NCBI GenBank assembly: GCA_023374025.1
Contig: SIJG01000075.1
Location: 327,743 to 391,742, forward strand
Direction of reading: 5' to 3'
Source of the DNA: Heterodera schachtii
Taxonomy: Eukaryota > Nematoda > Chromadorea > Rhabditida > Heteroderidae
Length of the DNA: 64,000 nt
Shown here piece after piece: positions 47,649 to 58,087 of this stretch; position 1 is the first letter of the stretch; each line of letters starts with the position of its first letter. Position numbers and translations under genes: made by a program. The notes under the pieces were generated by a model. It was given only the letters and a program-made list of their open reading frames with translations, did no database searches and was not told the origin of the DNA.

Positions 47649-48360
47649 TTAACTTGTAATTTTTTTGTAGATTGAATATGGAAGATACAAAAACGACGGA
47701 TAATGTAAAAAAGTCTGCTCAGGTCTATTGACAAAGTCCGTCTCCGTCCGAATGTCGAGAAAACAGATCCCAAAATTGACTTGGCAGACAAGAACTGGAA
47801 TTTGAAAATTAAAATAATATCATTTGGCTTAAAATAAATCGAAAAATTTATCATTATAATATTAGCAGAGAAATGGGAAAGAGAGAGAGAGAGAGAGAAA
47901 GAGAAAATTGATGGGGTTATGATGATCCAGTGATATTTAAAACAATTTGTTAAAAATATGCCAAAACTCACTTCTCACCGCACGTTCAATCTCATTTGGG
48001 TCTTCGTAATCGACACGTTCGGCAAGGACTTTTTCCAATTTTTTGTTGAATATTTCGAGGGATGTCATGCCGCGCAAGTCCATTTCCGCAACACCGAAGT
48101 CCAAATCGACTCGAAATCTTATGCCGCGCAAAACCTTCCCATCAATACCGAAGTCGAAATCGAATCGAAATTCAGATGCAATGCTATCGAATATGAGCGT
48201 TAATTCGTCATCCAACAATTTCTTGGTCACTTTTGACAATTCCCTCTTGGCTTTTGTCAGCAAATGTTTCTGAAATTTAATGGCATTTTTTAAATCCCCC
48301 GAGGGCATTAATTATCATCCGTACTTTCTGTTCAATTTTTATTTGACGTGCAAATTCTAG
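47649..48360 (-). pseudogene. 5'-truncated F-box-type copy with 54-bp duplication (copy F)
   Basis: Only the last ~30 bp of exon 1 remain (homology breaks at about 48359 in AATTCTAGCAAATAC). The 55-nt intron with CAG acceptor is intact. Exon 2 (47972-48269) is 298 bp, open, and carries the same tandem duplication as copy C (FDFDFGIDGKVLRG / VDLDFGVAEMDLRG). The short intron after it contains a ~30-bp GA tract (47876-47905). Exon 3 (47649-47794, 146 bp) is open and like that of the gene at 53947. Lacks an F-box and a start codon. Confidence 0.7.
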
Positions 48361-48494
48361 CAAATACAACTCGTTTTTTGCTCTTCCGTCGTTCAATGGC
48401 AGCAAACGATTATGAAAATTGGATAAATTTGATAGTGAATTGTTCAAGTATTTCTTTAAAAAAAAGAATTATGTAGGCCTATGAAACGGACTCG

Positions 48495-48885
48495 CTCAGT
48501 TCGGCCGGCACGGTTCGGCCTCAGCGTGTTTTTCCACGATAGCTTTTTTATTTATAATCCAAATCCAATAATCTTGGTATCATTCGAAAGCTCTTAACAT
48601 GCTGTATTAGCCTTGCTAAAAAAACAAAGAGATTTTAAGCCTGGAAAAAATTTATTAAGAAAAAACTTCAAAAATTTCGACTTTTTCGCAATTTTCATGT
48701 ATAACTTTTTTGGTAATTGTCTAATCGCTAAGTAATAGCTTAGAAAAAGCTTCTAAATATGGTAAGCTTTCGAATGATACCAACAATGGTGGATTGGGAT
48801 TACAAAAAAAAAGTTATAGAAAGTTATATTGGAAAAACACGCTGGGGCCGAACCGTGCCGGCCGAATCGTGACGGCCGAACTGAG
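48495..48885. mobile_element. Fold-back element, TIR CTCAGTTCGGCCGGCAC
   Basis: Left end CTCAGTTCGGCCGGCACGG, right end GCCGGCCGAATCGTGACGGCCGAACTGAG; the next parts (GTGTTTTTCCA / TGGAAAAACAC) also pair, as do inner stretches with TATCATTCGAAAGCTCTT and its complement. No coding frame. No clear target duplication seen. It lies in an otherwise empty interval upstream of the 14-3-3-like gene. Confidence 0.7.
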
Positions 48886-49315
48886 GTAAGCCGCTAGGAA
48901 AGTAGCACATTTTTCTACAAAAACAAAACGCCAAAAAAAAATTTTTTTGAAATTGCAAGACAACAAATTTGCATAGGTACTTCTTTAAAAAATCCTTATT
49001 TAAGGAGTCAAATTGGCCCATTCCACCTCATTTTTTTTTTGCTTTTTTTTCGGCCTTCATCTCCTTGATTAATTTGCTTTTTCTGTTTCAAAATCCAAAA
49101 GTGTCACCTTTTCTGTTTGTCCTTTGTTGCTCTAAAAGTGTTTGAACTTCTGAATTCGGATTCTGATTGATTTTCATTGACTCTTTGCTGAAATTGAGAG
49201 CACTCAAATTTCTGGATTTCTTTCCCTACATTTTTAAAAAAGACTTTCTGGATTTCAGTTTTTCGATGAAAAAACGACATACAATTTAACTCATTTTGGT
49301 TCTAGTGCAGAATAC

Positions 49316-49400
49316 GCGTCCCATGGACTTTTATGCGTCCCATCAAATGTTTAAGCGTCCCATGGTTTTTTATGCGTCCCATAATTTTTTATGAGCGTCC
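49316..49400 (+). repeat. Degenerate GCGTCCCAT repeats before the 14-3-3-like exon
   Basis: Five copies of a (AT)GCGTCCCAT unit at irregular 15-30-base spacing; the last, ATGAGCGTCCA, overlaps the proposed start codon of the 14-3-3-like frame. This raises the possibility that the apparent start is repeat-derived. Confidence 0.6.
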
Positions 49401-50214
49401 AACTCACCGAAGAAGAGCGCACTTTGATGTTCGTTGCGTACCGAAGCGCGATCAGTCCTCGTCGTTCCGCGTGGCGTGTCATAGAAGGCTTTTTCAAAAC
49501 AACGACGACACTCGAGGAAAAGAAAGATTTGAGCGACATGCAAAAAACGGTGCAGAAAGAAGCGGAGGAAAAGGGCCGTGAAATTTTGGTCAGTCCCGTC
49601 CGTCCATGTGGCGTTTCCGAACCCCCAAATAATTTTTTTTGAAAATTTTCAGACTGTTGGACAACCAGCTCATCCCAAAGTCTGCTGATCCGGAGGCCAA
49701 AGTGTTCTACATGAGAATGAAGGGCGACTTCCACCGCTACTTAGCCGAGATCAAACCGACTGAAGCGGATGGTAAAACGGCGATCGGAAATGCAAAGATA
49801 CAAAAAATCCCCCCACCCCTCCCAATTTTCAGATCTCAGCACTGCACTGAAGGCGTACCAGCAGGCGTACAGCATTGCTCGGGAAAAACTTCAACCATCA
49901 CATCCCATCCGTCTTGGTGTGGCGCTGAACTTTTCCGTTTTCTACGAGGAATTACTGAAATCGACAGAGGAGGCTCGCCGAATCGCACAAAAGGTGGGTT
50001 GGAATGATTTTATTTTTTGAGTGGCTGTTCATTTTTACATTTTATTTTTTTGCGCAGGCTTACGACGATGCAAAGGCGGTGTATTGACGGACTCGAGCGA
50101 CGACAAAACGCTGATGGAGGCACGCGCAATCCTTAAGAAGCTGAAAGTCAATCTGGCGGAGTGGAACCAGAAGGCGGGACGTTTCGACGACATGGTGAAG
50201 GCGGTGAAAAAGGT
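49391..50214 (+). pseudogene. 14-3-3-like gene, lacking normal N-terminus and with frame breaks
   Basis: 14-3-3 proteins are dimeric phosphoserine-binding adaptors. Exon-like blocks: 49391-49588 (MSVQLTEEERTLMFVAYRSA...RRSAWRVI), 49653-49771 ([31 protein letters not shown]), 49833-49993 ([40 protein letters not shown]) and 50058-50212 (AYDDAKAV, LTDSSDDKTLMEARAIL). Phosphopeptide-site elements (Arg in [22 protein letters not shown]) are present. The usual helices A and B are missing upstream. The first and second blocks do not join in phase with canonical sites, and a two-base excess (GTG TA TTG) breaks the fourth. After the last helix it continues QKAGRFDDMVKAVKK, which looks like the normally N-terminal helix B. 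Pseudogene, rearranged gene or assembly artefact. Confidence 0.65.
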
Positions 50215-51093
50215 GTGGCCATATCTTCCGATCTGTGGCGATCGACATTTTGTGCGCCTGAAAATCTTTATCCCCCCTCTCCCCCCATTTTGTGTATATA
50301 TGCCATTGCATTGTATTGTATATTTGTATGTGCTCCTCGTGCTAATAAATGCCGTAAATGGGCCTTGTTTCACAAAAATTTTGGTTGACGCCCCCCCCCC
50401 TTTCCATGTATGCCAATTTTTTAAGAAAAAATAGGGATTATTGGAGTCCGGCTTTTTCATGTAAAATGAGGATTTTCAAAATTTTGAGATCGAAGCCCTG
50501 ACTTATTTGTATCAAAAACCATTTAAGGCATTTATCCAGGGCTCCCATCGTCCATGCTCCGTTTCCAAGGACGGGTATGACGATTTGCAAAGACATAATG
50601 GGGAAAATTCATGAAATCCAAGGACATTTAAAATTTTTAGCATGAAAATCGAAGTTGATTTTTTTTTTGCGGCGCTTTTTTCAAAAATTTTTTTTGTATT
50701 TAATGTTAATAGATTTGTGAACAAAAACAAAATATTGTTGAAAATTACAAAATTTATCAAATTTCTTTGAATTTTTTAAAAAGTTTTCCAAATGATCATT
50801 TTCAAGGACGTCCTTGGCATCCAAGGACTTTTTTATTTTCAAGAAAGAGGGCCCAATTTCAAGGACGTACTTGCCATTCAAGGACGGATGAGAGCCCTGT
50901 GTTAAAGGCAAAAATTCTAAAAAAAACTAATACCTATGTTATATAAAAGTGACAGCACTAACTGTGAAAATGGCTCCGGCCTCCATTTCGACCTATTTGT
51001 AACACCAGACCCGAATTCAAACAGAGTCGAAAATAAGAATTTTTCGATTACTATTTTTAGTCTAAAAATGGTTTAAATAATTTTATTTTAGCA
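50215..51093. other. AT-rich, repeat-derived sequence; no gene seen
   Basis: Contains C-runs, scattered CAAGGACG repeats (50560-50890: AAGGACGGGTATG, AAGGACGTCCTTGG, TTCAAGGACGGATGAGAGCCC in inverted arrangement) suggesting another fold-back element bounded by CCAGGGCTC(CCATC) near 50537 and GAGAGCCCTG near 50898. Confidence 0.45.
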
Positions 51094-51101
51094 CTGATGA
51101 G

Positions 51102-51275
51102 TAGAGACCGGCGCGGGACGGGGTCCCGCGTGGGATCCCAGTCCGCAATCCCGCATTTTTTGGAAAATGCGGGATTTGCGGGATTTGGGGATTAATCTCG
51201 CGGGATCCCGTCCCGCAAAAAATTTTTGATTCAATCCCGCAGCGGGATCCGCAAATTTGAAATTTCCGGTCTCTA
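51102..51275. mobile_element. 174-bp hAT-like MITE, TIR TAGAGACCGG
   Basis: Ends TAGAGACCGG and CCGGTCTCTA, flanked by the 8-bp direct repeat CTGATGAG (51094-51101 and 51276-51283). Interior composed of GGGATCCCG-like units. Same terminal sequence as the element at 8239 but a different, much shorter interior. A related but target-duplication-less copy lies at 44052-44199. Confidence 0.85.
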
Positions 51276-51510
51276 CTGATGAGTATCGATGATGACTTTC
51301 AGTTCGTTTCCGTGTGTGTAAACAAAGGTTGAACAAAAAAGTGGAATTTGAAAGAACTTGAATTTTCGAATTTTTGTTAGAATTTGAGATCGGGGTTCGG
51401 AATTAGGCGAAATAGAAGTCATATTCATGATAAGCGACCCAAAAAACTCCTGGAAACATGGTTTCATGATTTTTGCAGTTATAAAAAAAATTAAAATGTT
51501 CGAATTCGGG

Positions 51511-51893
51511 TGGGTCGGGGTCACTTCGGCGCGGACCATTTCGGCGCCGCAAATTGAAATGTTATAACTTTTTTATTTGTCAGTCAACCTTAGCCAGTCT
51601 GGCATCATTTGAAAGCTCTATGTGTGCTCAATATTTACATGCCAAAATAAAAATGAATGATTCAAAAATAAAAAAGTTATGGCACGCGGCGCCGAAAAAG
51701 CCAAGAAAAAGTCGATTTTTGAGGTTTTTGGCCATAACTTTTTTGTAAACAGATGAAATTTTTTGAAATTTTGCAGGCTAATAGAGAATCTCAAGAGCTA
51801 TCGAATGATAATAAAAATATTTAATTTGGTTGATAATGAAAAAAGTTATTTGAAACGGCGCCGAAATGGCCGGCGCCGAAGTGGGCGGTTCCC
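51511..51893. mobile_element. Fold-back element with CACTTCGGCGC termini
   Basis: Inverted ends CACTTCGGCGCGGACCATTT and the complement of its right end CGAAATGGCCGGCGCCGAAGTG. The 8-bp sequence AATTCGGG occurs at 51503-51510 and 51894-51901 and may be the target duplication. Inside are TTATAACTTTTTT and ATCATTTGAAAGCTCT with an inverted counterpart at 51794-51810. No coding frame. Confidence 0.65.
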
Positions 51894-52171
51894 AATTCGG
51901 GTCCGTTGTTATAAATAGGTTGAAATAGAGGCCTGATTCGTGCTCAGCGCCTCAAAACACCCCTAGAAAAATGTTATAAAAATTTCAGAAAAAATTTAAA
52001 GAAAAAATTTTCGGGACCAATAATCTAGGCGATTGCCCTAATCCTTCTTTATTTTCTATTACTTTACTTGGTTCAATCCCTCTACAGGAATTAAAATAAT
52101 CATGGGTTTCCTATCGACAAAATAATTTCTAATATATTTTTAACTAACATGTAGTTTTTTATCATTTTTGA

Positions 52172-52470
52172 CAGTTCATCATCCAACAATTTATTGGTCA
52201 CTTTTGACAATTCCCTCTTGGCTTTTGTCAGCAAATGTTTCTGAAATTTAATGGTATTTTTTAAATCCCCCAAAGGCATTAATTATTATCCGTACTTTCT
52301 GTTCAATTTTTATTTGACGCTGCAAATTCTGCCTTAATCCAAACACATTGGATTTTTAAAACGAAATGGTCAAATGCCAATGCCACGCGATCGGTGGCCC
52401 ATCGAAGGCGAAAAGGGAGGGAATGGCAAATTTCAAAAAGCAATTCGGCAGGGATTCGTTTTTTGGACAT
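52172..52470 (-). pseudogene. Truncated F-box-type copy (copy G)
   Basis: Exon 1 starts MSKKRIPAELLFEICHSLPF but has an extra base at TTTGCAGCGTCAAATA, shifting the frame near its end. The short intron is recognisable; exon 2 runs only through KHLLTKAKRELSKVTNKLLD and stops matching at about 52172. Confidence 0.7.
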
Positions 52471-53335
52471 TTCAATTTTCAGGCAAAAATGGGCAAAGAA
52501 ATGAGTGAACATTTGTTGAGGGAACACTAATTAAGACTAATTGCCCTTTGCACGTCCCATAACAAAAGAAATTATTACCATTTAAGGTCATGGGAAACCC
52601 AATGAAATCAAAAATAATTAAACATAAAATAAAATAATAACATTTAGCAAAAATTCAAGTTAATAATTAGCAGAGATATGCTTTCAATTCTGAAAGTCAA
52701 ATACCAAAAACGTAAAAAAGCATAAAATAATTGCAAAAAAGAATTTCAAAACATAGCCTAAAAATCAATTTCAACCCGAATATCCCGGCCGCGCCTGTCG
52801 ACAGCTTTTCGCCTCATTTATTCTGATCATATTATCTTTTACCTGTTTTCTTGTGGAATTTTTTTTTCTGTAAGAAATAAACAAATTTGATTTACGGATT
52901 ACGAATTACGGAAATTACGGCGTTTTTTCTCCATTTGATGGACGGACACTCGTTTTTATTTAAATTTCGATTATTTTCAGAAATTAGGTTCAATAAATTA
53001 GAACATTTAACAACATAACTTTAAATATTTTTTTTTAATAATTTAATCAAAATTAATTTCTTTACGAATTTTCCAAGTGCCTACGGGATTTAATTTAAGC
53101 AAAAAAATAATCAAAAACCGAAAAGTATATTTTAATTCAGTTCTTATTGTCCTCGAAGTCAATTTTGGGCTCATTTGGTGTTTTAATTTGTAATTCATTG
53201 CTTTTTTTATTGTCTGCCAAATTAATCATGGGCTCCTTTTACTTTCCTAAAGCAAATCCCGGCTATTTAATAACTAATTACTTTTGATTGAATTTTATGT
53301 TATTATTTTATTGCACGTTTAATTTATTTCTGATT

Positions 53336-53430
53336 CTCTGTCAAATTGCTTTGTGAAATTTGCCATTCTCTCCCTTTTCGCCGTCGATGGGCAACTGACC
53401 GCGTGGCATTGGCATTTGACCATTTCGTTA
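53336..53430 (+). pseudogene. F-box segment fragment (copy H)
   Basis: About 95 bp matching the middle of exon 1 of the family (GCCATTCTCTCCCTTTTCGC to TTTGACCATTTCGTT), with no start codon, no splice site and unrelated sequence on both sides. Confidence 0.6.
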
Positions 53431-53946
53431 AAGAAAATAAAAATATTGTAAAAATCCCAAAAAATGGGAAATTATTGAATATTTTTAAAATGCTTATTTT
53501 GACTACAATCTGAAAATAAGCAAATTTCAAATTTTCGGAGAAATCATGGGGGAATTCGTTGAATGAAAAGCAATAAAATTTAGCATTTTATAAAGTCTAA
53601 ATTCATTTTTTGTTAGTTTTTGTGCATTTTTTTAAGTTTATTTAAGCGAATATTGAATACATACACATTTTTGGATTTTTTGAGGTTTTAAAACTTATAT
53701 TTTGGCATTAAATTAAAATAAAACAAACATCAGAAAAAGTATTAACATTATTTAAATGTTAGTGATTTACATACAGTTTGCGAAGCATACAGTACACTCA
53801 AAAGTTAAAGTCAGGGTTCGGGGTCGCAACCCTAGATAAAACTGAACATTTCAGAATTTCATATTGTTTTATATAGAAACTTGGTCATTTTTTCGGCAAA
53901 GTTTGCTAAGAAATCGTTCTGCTATTTTCGGGTGTTCAGATAATTA

Positions 53947-55385
53947 TTAACTTGTAATTTTTTTGTAGATTGAATATGGAAGATACAAAAACGACGGATA
54001 ATGTAAAAAAATATGCTCTGGTCCATTGACAAAGTCCGTTTCCGTTCGATAGTCGAGAAAACCAATCCCAAAATTGACTTGGCAGACAAGAACTGGAATT
54101 TGAAAATTAAAATAATTATCATTTTGCTTAAAATAAATCAAAAAATCTTTAAATGAGTTTTTAGGCCATTTTTGTTCTGGATTTATAATTGATCAATTTC
54201 ATCTCAAAAAATTCGATTTCTAATAGTTTTTTTTGCAATGAATTTTTTTAAAAACTTTACGGAACAAGGAGGGGGAGGCCGGCGGCGCCGATAGGCGCCG
54301 CCGGGAAAATTTTCAAAATTTGAAATGAATTTATTAACAGAATTTGTCCAAAAACTGTCCATATTTTGTGATTTTGAACTAATTTATTAAAAAATAATGG
54401 GCAATTTTTATTCTGATTTTTTGGACAAAATTCTTAGAAATCGTTGTGCCATGAAACTACCTAATAAGATTTAGTAATGTTTTAGGAATTAAAAATAAAA
54501 TTTGATATTTCTTTTTTTTGAAAAAAAAAGAACATTTATTTCGAATTTTGAAAATTTTAAAGGAATTCTGGAGACTCGTGAAAATTTTTTTGTGATTTTT
54601 TAAAGAAAAATTAGCAAATGACAATATTTTTCAATTTAAAATTCAAGGTCTTAATTGAAAAATGGAGATTTTCTAGAAATTATTGTGACTCCAATCCCGC
54701 GGGATCCCGAGGGATTGGTAAAATGGTCGGGAGGGGTCCCGGTTCGGGATCCCGATGAAATCCCGATCCCGATCAATCCCGATGAATTTCAAAATCGTTC
54801 GGGACAAATCCCGATATCGGGATCCCGAATTTAATCCGGCGGGATCCCGATCCCGTCCGGTCTCTAGTTACAATCCCATATAATTTAAACGTAATTTTAT
54901 GCCAAAACTCACTTCTCACCGCACGTTCAATCTCATTTGGGTCTTCGTAATCGACACGTTCGGCAAGGACTTTTTCCAATTTTTTGTTGAATATTTCGAG
55001 GGATGTCATGCCGAGAAAGTCCGTTCCCGTTACTCCGTGATTAGAGCCAACGTAAAAGGTACATCCAATGGTCGCGGACATGAGCGTTAATTCGTCATCC
55101 AACAATTTCTTGGTCACTTTTGACAATTCCCTCTTGGCAATTGTCAGCAATTGTTTCTGAAATTTAATGGCATTTTTTAAATCCCCCGAGGGCATTAATT
55201 ATCATACGTACTTTCTGTGCAATTTTTATTTGACGTGCAAATTCTGCCTTAATCCAAACACATTGGATTTTTAGAACGAAATGGTCAAATGCCAATGCCA
55301 CGCGATCGTTGGCCCATCGAAGCCGAAAAGGGAGAGAATGGCAAATTTCAAAAAGCAATTCGGCAGGGATTCGTTTTTTGGACAT
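53947..55385 (-). CDS. Intact F-box-type member of the 244-bp-exon family (copy I)
   Basis: Exon 1 55212-55385 (174 bp, MSKKRIPAELLFEICHSLPF...QIKIAQK), 55-nt intron, exon 2 54913-55156 (244 bp, KQLLTIAKRELSKVTKKLLD then SATIGCTFYVGSNHGVTGTDF and LGMTSLEIFNKKL), exon 3 53947-54092 (146 bp, LVCQVNFGIGFLDYRTETDF...YKKITS). All GT-AG, phases 0 and 1, no internal stop; about 187 residues. The only F-box-type copy here with every exon undamaged and both introns spliceable. Intron 2 (820 bp) has been enlarged by a hAT-like remnant (54691-54866) and a GC palindrome (54280-54304). F-box identity rests on the IPAELLFEICHSLPF pattern and following hydrophobic spacing; C-terminal function unknown. Confidence 0.7.
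54691..54866. mobile_element. Decayed TAGAGACCGG-type MITE
   Basis: Right end GTCCGGTCTCTA matches the family at 51102; the left TIR is missing or mutated (CCAATCCCGCGGG). Interior is a run of GGGATCCCGATCCCG units. Inserted in intron 2 of the gene at 53947. Confidence 0.65.
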
Positions 55386-56470
55386 TTCCATTTTCAGGCA
55401 AAAAGGGCAAAGAAATGAGTGACCATTTGTTGAGGGAACACTAATTAAGACTAATTGCCCTTTGCGCGTCAATTAACAAAAGAAATTATTACCATTTAAG
55501 GTCATGGGAAAACCAATAAAATCAGAAATAATAAAGGTACAATAAAATTAAAATTCAATTAAAACTAATTAGTTACTAATTAGCAGGAATATGCTTTATA
55601 ATTGTGAAAATGCCAAAATACGAAAAATGTTGATATATTATCTTTTACATGTTTTCTTTTGGAATTTTTTTTTTACTTTTTAAGAAATAAAAAAATTTGA
55701 AAATTACGGATTACGAATTACGGAAATTACGGCGTTTTTCGCCATTTGATGGACGGACACTCGATTTTATTTAAATTTCGATTATTTTTTGCTTAAATTT
55801 AATCCCAGAGGCTTCGAAAATTTGAAAACCAAGGAATTTAAAATTGTGTCACCGATTTATGGTCGAACCACCATTAGGTGCCCTGAACTTTTGAAGTCTC
55901 TCTAAGTGCCGTTTTCCTGGGCATTTGACAAATCCACGAGAGATAACCACTTAAAACCCAGAAAAATCAATTTTTTAAAATTTATTTGGGGTTTTATTTC
56001 ATTTTAAATATTTCAGGAAAAAAAGTAATTTTAAGCAAAATATTTTAACTTAAAAATTAATTAACCAAATTAAATAATATTATTTTAATTATTTTTTATA
56101 TAAAGGAATGCAAACATTGGCAATGATATTTCATTTTTATTCAAAGTTTTGTAACGAATTTGTTAAGAATTTTTTGCTCCAAAAAAACATTGCATTATGA
56201 ATAGTTCTAATTTTGCTTTTAATAAACTATAAAAACAAACTTTAACTGCAAAAGTGCTAATTCTATTAAATTTTTCACAAATTAAAAAATCATTATTTAA
56301 TTACAATATATATAAATAATAATAATTTTGTCTTTGTATGCTCAAATCCAATTAAATACGATCATTTTCAACAAATGATGATTTTTCTTATTTAAAAAAC
56401 GTAAATTTTCTTTGTCTCAACGCTGTCCCCGAATCTTCCGCTTCAAATCATCCCAATCCCAACATTGCCA
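55386..56470. other. Upstream flank of copy I and AT-rich spacer; no gene seen
   Basis: 55430-55640 is the conserved unit flank; 55740-55950 matches 28000-28200 (GTCCGTCCATC, CACCATTAGGTGCCCTGAAC). The rest is low-complexity AT sequence. Confidence 0.5.
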
Positions 56471-57625
56471 TCATTTCTTGGCCCCACTGCTCGTCGACGG
56501 GCCGAGCCCAGAGGCAAATTTCGTAAGTCTTTTTTGATGGGAGTGAAAGGAACGTGCGACGGCGGCTTGCGAAAAAATAACTGAAAAAATGAGAATGAAA
56601 TCATATCAGAACATGAAAATTCGAAAACTTCCAACCATAATGAAATTTTTTTATCTTAAATATTTTTCGCCTAAAAAACTCACACTGAGCATCCCTCTCC
56701 ATGCGCTCGGCATCTTCATGCACTGTTTTGGCCTTCATGATGGCCTTAAACTTTTCTTTGAAAATATCCTCCGGCGACATGCCGCTGGTGTCGATTTCTT
56801 GCACTCCGAAACTCAATGGCAGTCCGAAATGAGTGGCGATGGCATTAGAAATTTTATCAAGTTCATCTGTCATCAAATCTTTCGTAGCCTTCGTTAATTC
56901 GCCCTTCGCGTTTCTCAGCATTTGTTTCTGAAATTTCTGAATTTTAAGATCCCCTGAGGGCATATTCATCCGTACTTTATGCAATTTTTTATTGGCGCTC
57001 AAATTCTGCCCTAATCCAAACACATTGTATTTTTAGAACGAATTTGTCAAATGCCAATGCCACGCTGTGGCCCATAAAAGGCGAAATGGGAGGGAATGGC
57101 AAATTTCGTGCCGGGTCGTTGCGTAAATTGCGAAATTTACAGATTTTTCAGAAAAGTCGCCATAACTTTTCTTAAACACAACAAATAAATATCAATGTGT
57201 CATATGTTTGCTTTTGGGTTGCTCTATTAGCTTAATTTCAGAGAATTCACTGAGTTTTCAGAAAGTTGTGACAACAAATTACAGTAACTTTATTGAGAGT
57301 CAGTGAAATTTTCTGAAATTTTCCTTTCTAATAGAGCAATCCAAGAGATATCGAATAAACATGAAAATTATTAATTTGGTGTGCTTAAGAAGAGCTATGA
57401 CGAGTTTTTCTTTAAAAATTCGGCGGGTATTTCATTTTTTGGATTTTTCCATTTTAGGCAAATGGGAAACGAAATGGCCATTTTTGTGGCCAGATAAGTG
57501 TCCCTTCAACAAAAGAAATTGTCAAATAATTTCATGGAAAACCAAAAAAATCAGAAATATTAAACTAACAATAAAAAAATTATTTAAAGGACAAAACTCA
57601 CGGATGATTCGATGGTTGCTACCAT
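56471..57625 (-). CDS. 244-bp-exon family protein, short-leader type (copy J)
   Basis: Exons 57602-57625 (MVATIESS), 56684-56927 (244 bp, KQMLRNAKGELTKATKDLMT...FGVQEIDTSGMSPEDIFKEK...ERMERDAQ) and 56471-56580 (FIFSQAAVARSFHSHQKRLT...STSSGAKK). GT-AG, phases 0 and 1; about 125 residues. Immediately upstream of exon 2, within the ~675-bp first intron, lie a degenerate F-box segment (56935-57110, with GGCGAAATGGGAGGGAATGG) and a fold-back repeat. Thus both kinds of first exon are present side by side, though the F-box one is broken. Function unknown. Confidence 0.65.
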
Positions 57626-58087
57626 TTTCATAAATTCAAATCAAGGATGATCAGTTGCGGTGCCAAAGTAAGAGAGAAGCAATTGGAAAACGACGACCAA
57701 ATTCAGTGCCAAAGTAAGAGAGAAGCAATTGGAATGCCAAATAGGCCAAAAATTGACGACCAATGCAATGCAAAATAAGCTAAAATGAATAAAAAAATAA
57801 ATTACGATTAATGCGAACTAAGGGATTTGTTAACGTAAATCTGGAAAATAATTCACATTTGAGATTGAATTCTATCAATAAAAAATGCAAAAAAGGACGA
57901 CAAATGGAAAAGGAAAAATTAGAAAGACATTTTTCCAAAGAAAATGGAAATTTCAGACGAATGAAAAAATGCATTTGTGCCGGAAGAATGCTTTCACCCC
58001 CAAGGCAATGAATGAATGTTCACACCTTTACAAAAGGCAACACATTCATTCGTAAAGAAACATTTTCTGAAAGTGCTTTTGTTTTCC

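Noticed and set aside
56935..57023. Joining the F-box-like remnant to exon 2 of the gene at 56471 as its real first exon
   Set aside because: The remnant lacks the start and the IPAELL part and contains deletions, whereas the MVATIESS exon at 57602-57625 has a canonical donor and the phase used by the other short-leader genes.
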